In this document: piece by piece, positions 9,214 to 17,686 of the stretch
How positions within the stretch are numbered: position 1 is the stretch's first letter
How the letters are laid out: every line of letters begins with the position of its first letter
NCBI RefSeq assembly: GCF_008579165.1
Contig: NZ_BKCN01000003.1
DNA: 64,000 nt
Reading direction: 5' to 3' (one strand)
DNA from: Iodidimonas nitroreducens
GTDB taxonomy: Bacteria; Pseudomonadota; Alphaproteobacteria; Sphingomonadales; Rhodothalassiaceae
Position numbers and translations under genes: made by a program
The notes under the pieces: generated by a model
Told to the model about the DNA's origin: nothing
Seen by the model: the letters and a program-made list of their open reading frames with translations, nothing else
Databases searched by the model: none

Positions 9214-9603
9214 TCAATCGGTTTTGGGGCCTGTTGATCGAGTGCCCGCGGTTTTATTGGCGCTTGTTTTGCCTGTGGCCGGTTTGGCTTGAACGGGCTT
9301 ATCGGCGGCCTTGCCAGCAGTGGTGGCTGGCTTTTTGGGACCGCTTTGGGCGCTCATCTCAGCTAGCCGGTCTTCAAGGGCCTTGAGCCTGTCGTTCAGG
9401 CGATCATTTTCCGCCCGGGCTTTGGCCGCCATTTCCTTCACCGCGTCAAACTCTTCGCGGGTCACAAGGTCAAGCTCGCCCAATCGACGATCGAGAAAAG
9501 CGCGCACGGCCCCTTCCGCTTCGGAGCGAACGGATGTCAGCGCCCCTGCGGCGCCGGTAGCAAGCTTTGCCAGATCATCGAAAAATCGGTTATCGGTCTG
9601 CAT
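9214..9603 (-). CDS. Accessory factor UbiK-like (BMFP family) protein
   Basis: A 129-aa protein of the BMFP/UbiK family. UbiK helps ubiquinone synthesis in E. coli by binding lipids and UbiJ. Residues 1-90 match the family: FFDDLAKLATGAAGALTSVR, then SEAEGAVRAFLDRRLGELDLVTREEFDAVKE, and a C-terminal coiled coil (residues 60-85, NDRLNDRLKALEDRLAEM). After that comes a Lys/Ala/Thr-rich disordered tail of about 40 aa. The gene is divergent from lgt, a layout seen in many alphaproteobacteria. Confidence 0.87.
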   Translation of the reverse strand: MQTDNRFFDDLAKLATGAAGALTSVRSEAEGAVRAFLDRRLGELDLVTREEFDAVKEMAAKARAENDRLNDRLKALEDRLAEMSAQSGPKKPATTAGKAADKPVQAKPATGKTSANKTAGTRSTGPKTD

Positions 9604-9825
9604 GTTGGTTCAGTCTTTCAAGCGTTTAGAATCACCCTCCGAATATGGGGGGATAGCCGGCTTTTTGCAAAGACTGTTTTTTCGCCCGCCTGACAGCTTT
9701 GGTTCTCCGGCGATCCCTGCCGGCTTTCTGCAAAGCGTGCCCCCATCAAACTTGACTTCGTGCTTGTGGCGCGGATGATGTGCCCCCACGAAGGGGCCGA
9801 GATAAACGGAAGGGCACAGGCGACC

Positions 9826-10800
9826 ATGCTGGAATTTATTGATATGGGGCTGCAGCCCATGGCCAGTGGGCCTGCCTTTTTGCTGGCCAATGGGGTGTTG
9901 GCTTATCCCCAGATCGATCCTGTTCTGGTCAGCATTTTCGGATTTCCCATCCGCTGGTATTCCCTTGCCTATCTGGTCGGCCTTTTGGGGGGCTGGCTTT
10001 GGGTGCGCAAGGTTGCCGTGGCTTTGGCCGTGCCGATCACCCGCCGCCAGATCGATGATTTTCTGACATGGGCCACCTTGGGGGTGATTCTGGGTGGTCG
10101 TTTGGGCTATGTGCTGTTTTACAAACCCGCTGCCTATCTTGATAATCCCATGGCTATTCTGCGCCTTTGGGATGGGGGGATGTCGTTTCATGGCGGGCTT
10201 TTGGGGGTGACGCTGGCGATCATCTTTTATGCCCGGGCGCAAAAGCTGCCCTTGCTGGGTTTTGCCGATATGATCGCCGCCGCTGTACCCATTGGCCTGC
10301 TTTTCGGGCGGCTGGCCAATTTCATCAATAGCGAATTATGGGGCCGCCCCAGCACGGTGCCCTGGGCGATGATTTTCCCCACCGATCCCGTGCAGGTGCC
10401 GCGCCATCCCAGCCAGCTTTATGAAGCCCTGCTGGAAGGGCTGCTTCTTTTCATTGTGTTGAACGCCCTCATTTATTGGACGCATAAAGCGCGAAAATTG
10501 CCGGGGCTGATCGTGGGGCTGTTTTTTATCGGCTATGGTTTGGCGCGCTATCTGGTGGAATTTGCCCGCCAGCCCGATCAGCATCTGGGGCTGTTTGCCG
10601 ATTTCATCTCGATGGGCCAGATCCTCAGCCTGCCGATGATTTTTTTCGGCCTCTGGGTGATCTGGAGCGCCGCCACGGGCCATTTCCCCCGCTGGCTCGA
10701 TCCCATTTCTGCGGCCCAATCGCGCAAGAGTGCCCAAATGCGTGGAGCCGGGCAGGCCTCAGAGCGTTCGGCATCCAAAAATGAGCGGGGGCAGCGGTGA
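9826..10800 (+). CDS. lgt: Prolipoprotein diacylglyceryl transferase
   Basis: An inner-membrane enzyme that moves diacylglyceryl from phosphatidylglycerol to the lipobox cysteine of prolipoproteins, the first step of lipoprotein maturation. It is 324 aa from the ATG at 9826. Seven or so transmembrane helices are apparent. Lgt signatures include IRWYSLAYL near residue 45, GGRLGYVLFY near 89, the conserved histidine in SFHGGLLG (about 121), and GRLANFINSELWGR near 161. It may begin further upstream, but the start MLEFIDMG fits the length of the family. The stop overlaps the GTG of the following methyltransferase. Confidence 0.95.
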   Translation: MLEFIDMGLQPMASGPAFLLANGVLAYPQIDPVLVSIFGFPIRWYSLAYLVGLLGGWLWVRKVAVALAVPITRRQIDDFLTWATLGVILGGRLGYVLFYKPAAYLDNPMAILRLWDGGMSFHGGLLGVTLAIIFYARAQKLPLLGFADMIAAAVPIGLLFGRLANFINSELWGRPSTVPWAMIFPTDPVQVPRHPSQLYEALLEGLLLFIVLNALIYWTHKARKLPGLIVGLFFIGYGLARYLVEFARQPDQHLGLFADFISMGQILSLPMIFFGLWVIWSAATGHFPRWLDPISAAQSRKSAQMRGAGQASERSASKNERGQR

Positions 10801-11918
10801 GCACCACGCCCCTTGCCCGGCTTTTACACGAGAGGATCGCGACCGATGGCCCCATGACCGTGCATCGCTATATGAGCGAAGCGCTGATGCATCCCGATCA
10901 TGGCTATTATCGCAAGAATGATCCTTTGGGGGGCGCGGGCGATTTCATTACGGCCCCGGAAATATCCCAGATTTTTGGCGAATTAATAGGTCTTTGGTTG
11001 GCGGATCGCTGGGAAGCCATGGGCCAGCCACGGCGGGTGCGGCTGGTTGAGCTGGGCCCCGGGCGGGGCACCCTGATGGCTGATGCCCTGCGCGCGCTCT
11101 CTGTCGTTCCCGGCTTGAAAGAAGCGGTGACGGTGCATTTCGTGGAAGCCAATGAAGCCCTGATCAAGGCGCAAGCCCAGCGATTGGGCCGCATGGGGAT
11201 CGCCAAGCCACAGTGGCATGATCATTTCGATGATGTGCCCGATGGCCCGATCCTGTTGATTGCCAATGAATTTTTCGATGCCTTGCCGATCCATCAACTG
11301 GTGAAAACTGAAAAAGGCTGGGGCGAACGGGCCATCATCAGCGATGGCCAGACTTTTTCCTTTTGTTTGTATCCTGCTGATCAGGATCAGATCGATCTGG
11401 TCGATCTGGTGCCTGAAGCCCTGCGGTCTGCCCCCATTGGCAGCATCGTGGAAATCTGCCCGGCGGGATTGGCTGTGTGCGAGGATATCAGCCGCCGGAT
11501 TCTGGCTTTTGATGGGGCGGCCCTGATCATCGATTATGGCCATTGTGTTTCCGGAGTGGGGGAAACCCTGCAGGCCGTGCGCCGCCATCAAAGGGTGGAT
11601 ATTTTCCACCGCCCCGGGCAAACCGATCTTACCGCCCATGTGGATTTCCAGCAATTGGCGATAACCGCCAGACAACATGGCGCGGCGGTGGCGGGGCCGA
11701 TCACCCAGGGGGATTTTCTCAAGGCTTTGGGCATCGATGTGCGGGCGGCTCTTTTATGTTCACGCGCCGGGGAAAAACAGCAAAAAGAGATCAAGGCAGC
11801 GGTGCGGCGCTTGACGGCCCCCGATTTGATGGGCGATCTTTTCAAGGCGATGGCCATTGTGCCCGAGCGGCATCTTCTTCCCGGATTTAGAAGGGCAGCC
11901 CATAGTGACACCGAATGA
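10797..11918 (+). CDS. SAM-dependent methyltransferase, NDUFAF7/MidA type
   Basis: A 373-aa member of the COG1565 family. The mitochondrial member NDUFAF7 methylates an arginine of the complex I subunit NDUFS2, so a role in respiratory complex I assembly is a fair guess. The SAM site is seen in RLVELGPGRGTLMADALR (about residues 80-97). PxxNEFFDALPIHQ near 160 and IDYGH near 244 are family marks. A GTG start is used (GTGA overlap with lgt), and pgeF follows with a 14-base overlap, so the three genes form one operon. Confidence 0.87.
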   Translation: MSTTPLARLLHERIATDGPMTVHRYMSEALMHPDHGYYRKNDPLGGAGDFITAPEISQIFGELIGLWLADRWEAMGQPRRVRLVELGPGRGTLMADALRALSVVPGLKEAVTVHFVEANEALIKAQAQRLGRMGIAKPQWHDHFDDVPDGPILLIANEFFDALPIHQLVKTEKGWGERAIISDGQTFSFCLYPADQDQIDLVDLVPEALRSAPIGSIVEICPAGLAVCEDISRRILAFDGAALIIDYGHCVSGVGETLQAVRRHQRVDIFHRPGQTDLTAHVDFQQLAITARQHGAAVAGPITQGDFLKALGIDVRAALLCSRAGEKQQKEIKAAVRRLTAPDLMGDLFKAMAIVPERHLLPGFRRAAHSDTE

Positions 11919-12771
11919 ACCCACGTCTTCGGCAAGGGGTCCGTCTCTTCAGTCGGATGCGCCTCACCCCATTCCGTCCGCATTACTGGGGCAGATGCCG
12001 GGCGTGGTTCATGGATTTTTCAGCCGGTCGGGCGGTGTTTCAACCGGCCTTTATTCCAGCCTCAATGCCGGGCGTGGTTCATCGGATAAGGCGGCTGCGG
12101 TGGCCGAGAATCGCCGCCGGATCGAAGGGGCCATGGGCGGTCTGACGCTGGTCACCCCCTATCAGATCCATAGCAATCTGGCCCGCCCGATCTGGGGGAT
12201 CAAAGTCGCTTCAAAAGATCGGGGCGCGGAGGGCGATGCTTTATATGATGCGGATGATCCGCCACGCTGCGATGCTTTGATCAGCGATCAGCCCGGCCTG
12301 CTTTTAGGCATTGTGACCGCCGATTGCGCCCCGGTTTTATTGGCCGATCCCAAAGCCGGAGTGTTGGCAGCCTGCCATGCGGGCTGGCGCGGTGCGGCAT
12401 CCGGGGTGATCGATGCTACGATTGAGATGATGATCGCTTATGGCGCGCGGCCCGATCGCATGAGCGCGGCCATCGGCCCGATGATTGCACAGGCCTCTTA
12501 TGAGGTGGGGGCCGAGGTGCGGCAGGCTTTTTTGGATCAGGACCCCGCTTTTGCGGCTTTCTTTGTCGAGGGTGGGCGGCCAGAAGCCTTTCAATGCGAT
12601 CTGGAGGGGATCGTGGCGGCCCTTCTGGCTCGTGCCGGGGTGAGGGCGGTTGATCCCCTGGGCCTTGATACCTATCGCCTTGCGGATCGGTTTTACAGCT
12701 ACCGCCGGGCCACCCACCTTGATGAGCCCGATTATGGCCGTCAGCTTTCGGTGATTGGGTTAAAGCCATGA
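11905..12771 (+). CDS. pgeF: Purine nucleoside phosphorylase / polyphenol oxidase family (PgeF, YfiH)
   Basis: About 288 aa. Family members cleave purine nucleosides and in E. coli clear misincorporated L-serine from peptidoglycan precursors (PgeF). The zinc ligands are present: histidine in YQIHS (about 87), cysteine in TADCAPVL (about 139) and histidine in CHAGWRG (about 156). A GTG at 11905 overlaps the preceding gene, and no better start is visible. Length matches the family. It was once annotated as a laccase-domain protein. Confidence 0.9.
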   Translation: MTPNEPTSSARGPSLQSDAPHPIPSALLGQMPGVVHGFFSRSGGVSTGLYSSLNAGRGSSDKAAAVAENRRRIEGAMGGLTLVTPYQIHSNLARPIWGIKVASKDRGAEGDALYDADDPPRCDALISDQPGLLLGIVTADCAPVLLADPKAGVLAACHAGWRGAASGVIDATIEMMIAYGARPDRMSAAIGPMIAQASYEVGAEVRQAFLDQDPAFAAFFVEGGRPEAFQCDLEGIVAALLARAGVRAVDPLGLDTYRLADRFYSYRRATHLDEPDYGRQLSVIGLKP

Positions 12772-12990
12772 AGTTTGGCCCCCGCTTTGGGGCATTCCAT
12801 AGGCTGTTTTCTTATGAGGCGTTCTTTCCTGAGGATGGTCTGTTTACAGCAGGGGCGGCGCTTGCTAAGAGCGCTGCAAGATTGTCGCAGAACGGTTGGG
12901 CGACCTGACCACCGGGCTTGTGATGGGCATGGCCAGCCATGGCCGCAGCCGATGCGGTGATGGACGCAAAAGACGCATACGGAGCAGAGT

Positions 12991-13923
12991 ATGAAAATCC
13001 TGACCGGTAATTCCAATCCGCCACTGGCCGAAGCCATTGCCGCCTATCTCAATATTCCCCTTACCAAAGCCAGCGTAAAGCGCTTTTCCGATCAGGAAAT
13101 TTTCGTGGAAATCCATGAAAATGTGCGCGGTGAGGATGTTTTCGTGGCGCAATCCACCAGTTTTCCGGCCAATGATCATCTGATGGAATTGCTGGTGTGT
13201 ATCGATGCTTTAAAGCGGGCTTCGGCCCGACGAATCACCGCTGTTCTGCCATATTATGGCTATGCCCGCCAGGATCGCAAACCGGGGCCGCGCACGCCGA
13301 TTTCAGCCAAGCTGGTGGCCGATCTGATCACCACGGCAGGTGCGGATCGGGTTTTGACCATGGATCTTCATGCCGGTCAGATTCAGGGCTTTTTCGATAT
13401 TCCCACGGATAATCTTTATGCCCTGCCGGTTTTGGGCCGCGATCTGCGCGATCATTACAGCCAGGATGATCTGATGATCGTATCACCCGATGTGGGCGGC
13501 GTGGTGCGGGCCCGGGCCTATGCCAAGCGGGTGGGCGCACCTTTGGCCATTGTTGATAAGCGCCGGGAGCAGGCCGGTGTTTCAGAAGTGATGAACATCA
13601 TCGGCGATGTGAATGGCAAGGTGTGTGTGCTGGTGGATGATATCGTCGATTCGGCGGGCACCTTGTGCAATGCCGCCGATGCCCTGATGCAGGCGGGGGC
13701 AAAGGCGGTTTCGGCCTATGTCAGCCATGGTGTTTTATCGGGCGGGGCGGTGGCGCGCATCGGGGCTTCATCCCTGAAGGAACTGGTGATCACCGATTCG
13801 ATTTTGGCCACGGAAGCGGTGCGCCTGTCTACGAAGGTGCGGCGCATCACCATTGCGCCCTTGATTGCCGAAGCGATGAACCGCATCAGCCATGAAACAT
13901 CGGTTTCAAGCCTGTTTGATTGA
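12991..13923 (+). CDS. prs: Ribose-phosphate pyrophosphokinase
   Basis: It makes PRPP from ribose 5-phosphate and ATP, feeding purine, pyrimidine, histidine, tryptophan and NAD synthesis. The 310-aa length is typical. The N-terminus MKILTGNSNPPLAEAIA, the flexible loop YYGYARQDRKPGPRTPISAK (about 85-104), TMDLHAGQIQGFF, and the PRPP loop VLVDDIVDSAGT (about 210) all match class I enzymes. It stands alone behind a 219-bp leader (12772-12990) in which I see no riboswitch. A small GC hairpin at 12778-12794 may help end the pgeF transcript. Confidence 0.96.
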   Translation: MKILTGNSNPPLAEAIAAYLNIPLTKASVKRFSDQEIFVEIHENVRGEDVFVAQSTSFPANDHLMELLVCIDALKRASARRITAVLPYYGYARQDRKPGPRTPISAKLVADLITTAGADRVLTMDLHAGQIQGFFDIPTDNLYALPVLGRDLRDHYSQDDLMIVSPDVGGVVRARAYAKRVGAPLAIVDKRREQAGVSEVMNIIGDVNGKVCVLVDDIVDSAGTLCNAADALMQAGAKAVSAYVSHGVLSGGAVARIGASSLKELVITDSILATEAVRLSTKVRRITIAPLIAEAMNRISHETSVSSLFD

Positions 13924-14100
13924 TTTTCCCTTTTTCATTTTTTGGGTCTGATTTTCGGTGCCTTTTTCAAATGGTCACCAAAACATGCCTTATTTTGCCA
14001 TAATCAAAACCGCCATCCTTAATGATGCGTAAAGATCGACAGTGCCTGCTGAATAATCAGCGCACAGACAAGCTTTATCAGCGCATAGGAGGCGAAGACG

Positions 14101-14589
14101 ATGAAATTTCGTTTGGTTCTGTCTGCCCTTTTGGCCCTCTTCATGGTGGCCCCGGTGGCTGCCGATGATCATAAATCCGGGAAAACGATTGTTGAGATTG
14201 CCGCAAGCAATGACGATTTTTCAACCCTTGTCGCAGCCGTGAAGGCGGCGGGCCTGGCGGAAACTTTGTCGGGCAAAGGGCCCTTTACGGTTTTTGCCCC
14301 CACCAATGCCGCTTTTGCCGCATTGCCCGCAGGCACGGTTGAAAGCCTGCTGAAGCCGGAAAACAAGCAAAAGCTTGTTGATATCCTCACCTATCATGTG
14401 GTGTCGGGCAAGGTGATGTCGGCAGATCTGGCCGGGAAAACGATCGACGCCAAAACGGTTGAGGGCGGCACTCTTGCCATCGATGCCACATCGGGGGTTT
14501 CGGTTAATGATGCAACGGTGACAACAGCCGATATCGCCGCCTCGAATGGCGTTATTCATGTGATCGATCAGGTCCTTTTGCCCAATTAA
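14101..14589 (+). CDS. Fasciclin (FAS1) domain secreted protein
   Basis: A 162-aa protein with a clear signal peptide (residues 1-21, ending VAPVAAD) and a single FAS1 domain. TIVEIAASNDDFSTLVAAVKAAGL is followed by the H1 motif FTVFAPTNAAFAALP, then LTYHVVSGKVMS and the H2-like end NGVIHVIDQVLLP. FAS1 domains mediate adhesion to surfaces or polysaccharides; the ligand is not known. The ATG is preceded by AGGAGG at the usual distance. It is a single gene followed by a strong terminator. Confidence 0.93.
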   Translation: MKFRLVLSALLALFMVAPVAADDHKSGKTIVEIAASNDDFSTLVAAVKAAGLAETLSGKGPFTVFAPTNAAFAALPAGTVESLLKPENKQKLVDILTYHVVSGKVMSADLAGKTIDAKTVEGGTLAIDATSGVSVNDATVTTADIAASNGVIHVIDQVLLPN

Positions 14590-14621
14590 GCAGGGCCTGT
14601 TGATCCATATTTGAATGAAAA

Positions 14622-14658
14622 GAAAGAGCGGTTCCATCATCAGGGGCCGCTCTTTTTT
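14622..14658 (+). terminator. Rho-independent terminator after the fasciclin gene
   Basis: A GC-rich stem (AAGAGCGG paired with CCGCTCTT, with further G-C pairs inside) is followed by a run of six T. It lies 33 bases past the fasciclin stop codon. Confidence 0.85.
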
Positions 14659-14703
14659 ATAGTGCAGCCCCCTTGTTTCGAGGGGCTGGCTCTGATCGGG
14701 TGT

Positions 14704-15623
14704 TTATTGCAGGCCCGATGCCAGAAGCGAGACCCGCCCCGCTTTGGCCAGCAAAAGCCCCGGATCAAGGGCTTTGTCGGCGGGCTTCAGGCTTTCGGGA
14801 TAGGCTGATGAAAAAAGCGCCAGAGTTTCATCAAGGGCATCGCGAAAACGGGGATCGAGTTGCTCGCGGATCAAATCGGCGCGCCTTTGGGCGGCTTTCA
14901 GATAGCCATAGCCATCAAGCCAGGCATCCTTATTATCCCCGGCAGCCACGAGGCGATATTGCAAAGCAGCGCGATCCACCATATCGGCGATCACTGCCGC
15001 TTCGATGGCGGCGGTGCTGTGGTTGGCTCGGGGGGCTTTTTTCGCTGCGGCATCAGTGGCGGCCAGCACCGTTTTGACCGCCGCTTCCACCTTTTGGGTG
15101 GGTTTACCGGCGAAAGCCAGATCACCAGCCTTGAACATGGCCTCCACGAAGGGATCGACCCCTTGGGCTTTGAAGGCCGCTTCCAGATCATAATAAACTT
15201 CTGAAATGGGGTGAACGAACATTTCCGCCCCGGCCTGATGATCTTCAGCGCGATAAGCGGCCAGACCGGCCAGATAATGCGCCCTGATCACATCGAGAGC
15301 GGTGAGATAGACCACCGGATCATGCTGGGCGGCAACAGGATCGACCCCGCTTTCACCCCCTTCGCCGCCGCCTTCACCGCCTTCGCCGCCTTCGCCACCG
15401 CCCTCTCCGCCCTGTTGGACCACGCTGGCATAAGCCGTTCTGGTCAGATCGTCTCCGCGTGGGTTATGAGCGTGCTCCACAGCGTCTTGGTTGGCGGCCG
15501 TGGATAGCCCCGGCTCTGATAGAGGTTTATCAGCCATGGCCATCCCCCCTGTCGCAAGGCCCGGGGTGATCAGCGCGGCTGCGCCAAGCTTGTCCAAAGT
15601 CTGCGACGACGCCATGGTGTCAT
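14704..15623 (-). CDS. Exported Gly/Glu-rich protein of unknown function
   Basis: About 306 aa after repair. From the ATG at 15623 it has an Arg-rich start (MTPWRRRRLW) and a hydrophobic stretch ending GGMAMA, a good signal peptide. One G must be restored near 15590 (TTGGCGCAG to TTGGCGGCAG); otherwise it starts at 15615 without a normal signal. Residues 70-90 are a low-complexity Gly-Glu repeat (15352-15416). The helical C-terminal 200 residues contain VIRAHYLAGLAAYRAEDHQAGAEMFVHPI-like segments and a Lys/Ala-rich part. I do not recognise the family. It is 30 bp from, and divergent to, a PiuC-type dioxygenase gene, which hints at iron metabolism but proves nothing. Confidence 0.6.
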
Positions 15624-15653
15624 TGTCTTGTCCTGAATCTAGGATTGCAAATC

Positions 15654-16319
15654 ATGTTCATTCTCATTAGTGATGCCTTGAATTCTGATGATCTGTCAAG
15701 TTTACAAAAGATGCTGCCCGAGCTTGAGTATGAGCCGGGGGCGAAAACGGCGGGCTGGCATGCACGCGCGGTGAAATCAAACTGGCAGGCCAAATCGTCT
15801 GCCGCGCGCAGCCATTGCCAAAGGCGGATCAAACAGGCTTTGCTGGAGCATCCCCTGTTCAAGGCCGTGGCGTTGCCTGCGCGGATTGCTGATCCCCTGA
15901 TCAGCCGGACGGCGCCGGGGGAGGGCTATGGCCGCCATGTGGATGATGCCCTGATGGGGCCAGCCTTGCTGCGTACTGATTTATCCTGCACGGTTTTTCT
16001 GAATGATCCCGAAAGCTATGAAGGGGGGGAACTGGTGCTGGCGGGCTTGGGTGGCGAGGAAGCCTTCAAGCTTCCTGCTGGCAGCCTTGTGCTTTATCCT
16101 TCCACCAGCCTTCATTGGGTTGAGCCGGTGCGTTCCGGCTTGCGCTTTGTGGCAGCCACATGGGTGGAAAGCCTTGTGCGGGATGCGGGCGCGCGGGAGG
16201 TTTTATTCGATCTGGGGCGCGTTATGGAACAGCTCCATCAGCACGAAGGCAAATCGGAAAGCTTTGATCTCATCGCCAAAAGCCGCGCCAATCTGCTGCG
16301 GCGCTGGGCTGGTCAGTGA
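15654..16319 (+). CDS. PKHD-type Fe(II)/2-oxoglutarate hydroxylase (PiuC/YbiX)
   Basis: A 221-aa dioxygenase of the PiuC/YbiX family, usually found with iron-uptake genes and often Fur-controlled. The metal triad is visible as RHVDDALMG (H and D, about residue 98) with HWVEPVRSGLRFVA near 157; the 2-oxoglutarate arginine is probably the one in SGLRF. The CDLSCTVFLNDPESYEGGEL-like segment (about 110-128) is a family mark. ATG at 15654 fits the family start (MFILISDALN). Its stop codon lies inside the first of three palindromes. The substrate of the family is unknown. Confidence 0.9.
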   Translation: MFILISDALNSDDLSSLQKMLPELEYEPGAKTAGWHARAVKSNWQAKSSAARSHCQRRIKQALLEHPLFKAVALPARIADPLISRTAPGEGYGRHVDDALMGPALLRTDLSCTVFLNDPESYEGGELVLAGLGGEEAFKLPAGSLVLYPSTSLHWVEPVRSGLRFVAATWVESLVRDAGAREVLFDLGRVMEQLHQHEGKSESFDLIAKSRANLLRRWAGQ

Positions 16320-16394
16320 CCAGCCCCCTTTATCGAATACGCGCTGGTCAGTGACCAGCCCCTCTTTGTCGAACAAGCGCTGGTCAGTGACCAG
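16309..16394. repeat. Three identical 15-bp palindromes between convergent genes
   Basis: CTGGTCAGTGACCAG occurs at 16309-16323, 16344-16358 and 16380-16394, each followed by CCC. The periods are 35 and 36 bases. The arms are perfect with a single central G. The first copy contains the stop codon of the dioxygenase gene, and the third ends 9 bases from the 3' end of mrp. The spacers are partly conserved (TTTNTCGAA). There is no T tract, so they are not ordinary terminators. Confidence 0.85.
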
Positions 16395-16403
16395 CCCTCA
16401 GCG

Positions 16404-17503
16404 TTATTTGGCAGAGAGGCGAGCCGCGATTTTTTCGGCAATATCAAGATAGGCACGGGCCTGCGGACCATCGGGCGATACCGAGACCACCGGGGTGCCT
16501 TGATCGGATGTTTCGCGGATATCCATATGCAGGGGAATTTCGCCTAAGAAATCGGCACCCAAAGCGGCAGCGGTTTCGCGCGCCCCACCGGTTCCAAAAA
16601 TATCGGCGCGATCCCCGCAACTGGGGCAAAGGAAATAGCTCATATTCTCGATGATGCCGAAAATCGGCACATCCACCTGCCGAAACATCGCCAATCCCTT
16701 ACGGGCATCGATAAGGGCAATATCCTGAGGTGTGGAGACGATTACCGCCCCCGCCAAAGGCACTTTTTGGGATAAAGTGAGCTGCGCATCGCCGGTGCCG
16801 GGGGGCATATCCACCACCAATATATCCAGATCCCCCCAATGCACATCGCCCAAAAGCTGGGTGACGGCCGATCCCACCATGGGGCCGCGCCAGACCATGG
16901 CTTTTTCCTGATCCACCAGATAACCGATCGACATGGTTTTGATCCCATGGGCGATGATCGGCTCGATAATTTTTCCCGCCACATCTGGCTTGCCTTGCGC
17001 CCCCACAAGCCGGGGCACCGAGGGGCCATAGATATCGGCATCCAAAAGCCCGACATTGAGGCCCCGACGCGCTAAAGCAAGGGCGAGATTAACGGCGGTG
17101 GTTGATTTCCCAACCCCCCCCTTGCCGCTGGCGATGGCGATGATCGCCTTTACATCCTTGATCCCTTCCAGGGGAGGCGCGGGCTTTGGACCCTGTTTTC
17201 CCGGCATCTGAGGGGGAGAGCGGGACGAGCCGCGGCGGGTGTGGAGCCCTGCGGGCGTTCGGCGGTGAGCACCACCGTGCTTGATAAAACGCCGGGAATG
17301 GCCTTCACCACCTGTTCGGCCCGGGCGCGCAAAGGCTCGGATCGGCTGGCCTTTTCGGCATCGGGAAGCTCAAGCGAGAAACCGATATGGCCATTTTTTA
17401 TCACCAGCCCTGTTACATAGCCCAATGACAGGATATCCTGCCCGCTTTCGGAGTCGATGACGGTTTTCAAGGCATCGAGAATTTGTTGTTTATCGACGGT
17501 CAT
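16404..17503 (-). CDS. mrp: Iron-sulfur cluster carrier Mrp/ApbC
   Basis: A P-loop ATPase that carries or inserts 4Fe-4S clusters into apoproteins. About 366 aa after repair. The N-terminal MIP18/DUF59 domain (residues 1-85, VDKQQILDALKTVIDSES) is followed by the ATPase domain with the deviant Walker A GKGGVGKSTT (about 121). VDMPPGTGDAQLT is Walker B, and the cluster-binding CxxC is in FLCPSCG near 303. The frame breaks at a C5 run (17212-17216 on the plus strand, as G5): a sixth C restores ALPPQMPGKQGPKP. It converges with the dioxygenase gene and is divergent from hflK. Confidence 0.93.
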
Positions 17504-17571
17504 ATTGGGCCTTTATCTTTAGTCAAATGGATATTTATCGTGACTTTGTGTCATAGAATGGAAAGCTGACA

Positions 17572-17600
17572 TTGCGACAGGTCCCCGTCTTTCATATATA
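17572..17600 (+). promoter_or_regulatory. Candidate sigma-70-like promoter of hflK
   Basis: TTGCGA, a 17-base spacer and TATATA lie 87 bases before the hflK ATG. The match to TTGACA/TATAAT is fair and the spacing ideal. No heat-shock box is evident. Confidence 0.4.
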
Positions 17601-17686
17601 GCGTTACAGGAATTCTTTGCAAAAGCGCTGTTTTGAATCGCAGTGTTTGAAGCGCTCTGTTTTTAAATCAAGGGGAGAGAAAATTT

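Noticed and set aside
12772..12990. Riboswitch or purine leader before prs
   Set aside because: No conserved aptamer pairing could be seen; only a small GC hairpin near the pgeF stop.
16309..16394. CRISPR-like array of three repeats
   Set aside because: The repeat is a 15-bp perfect palindrome and the 20-21 base spacers are alike, not unique. There are only three copies and no cas genes.
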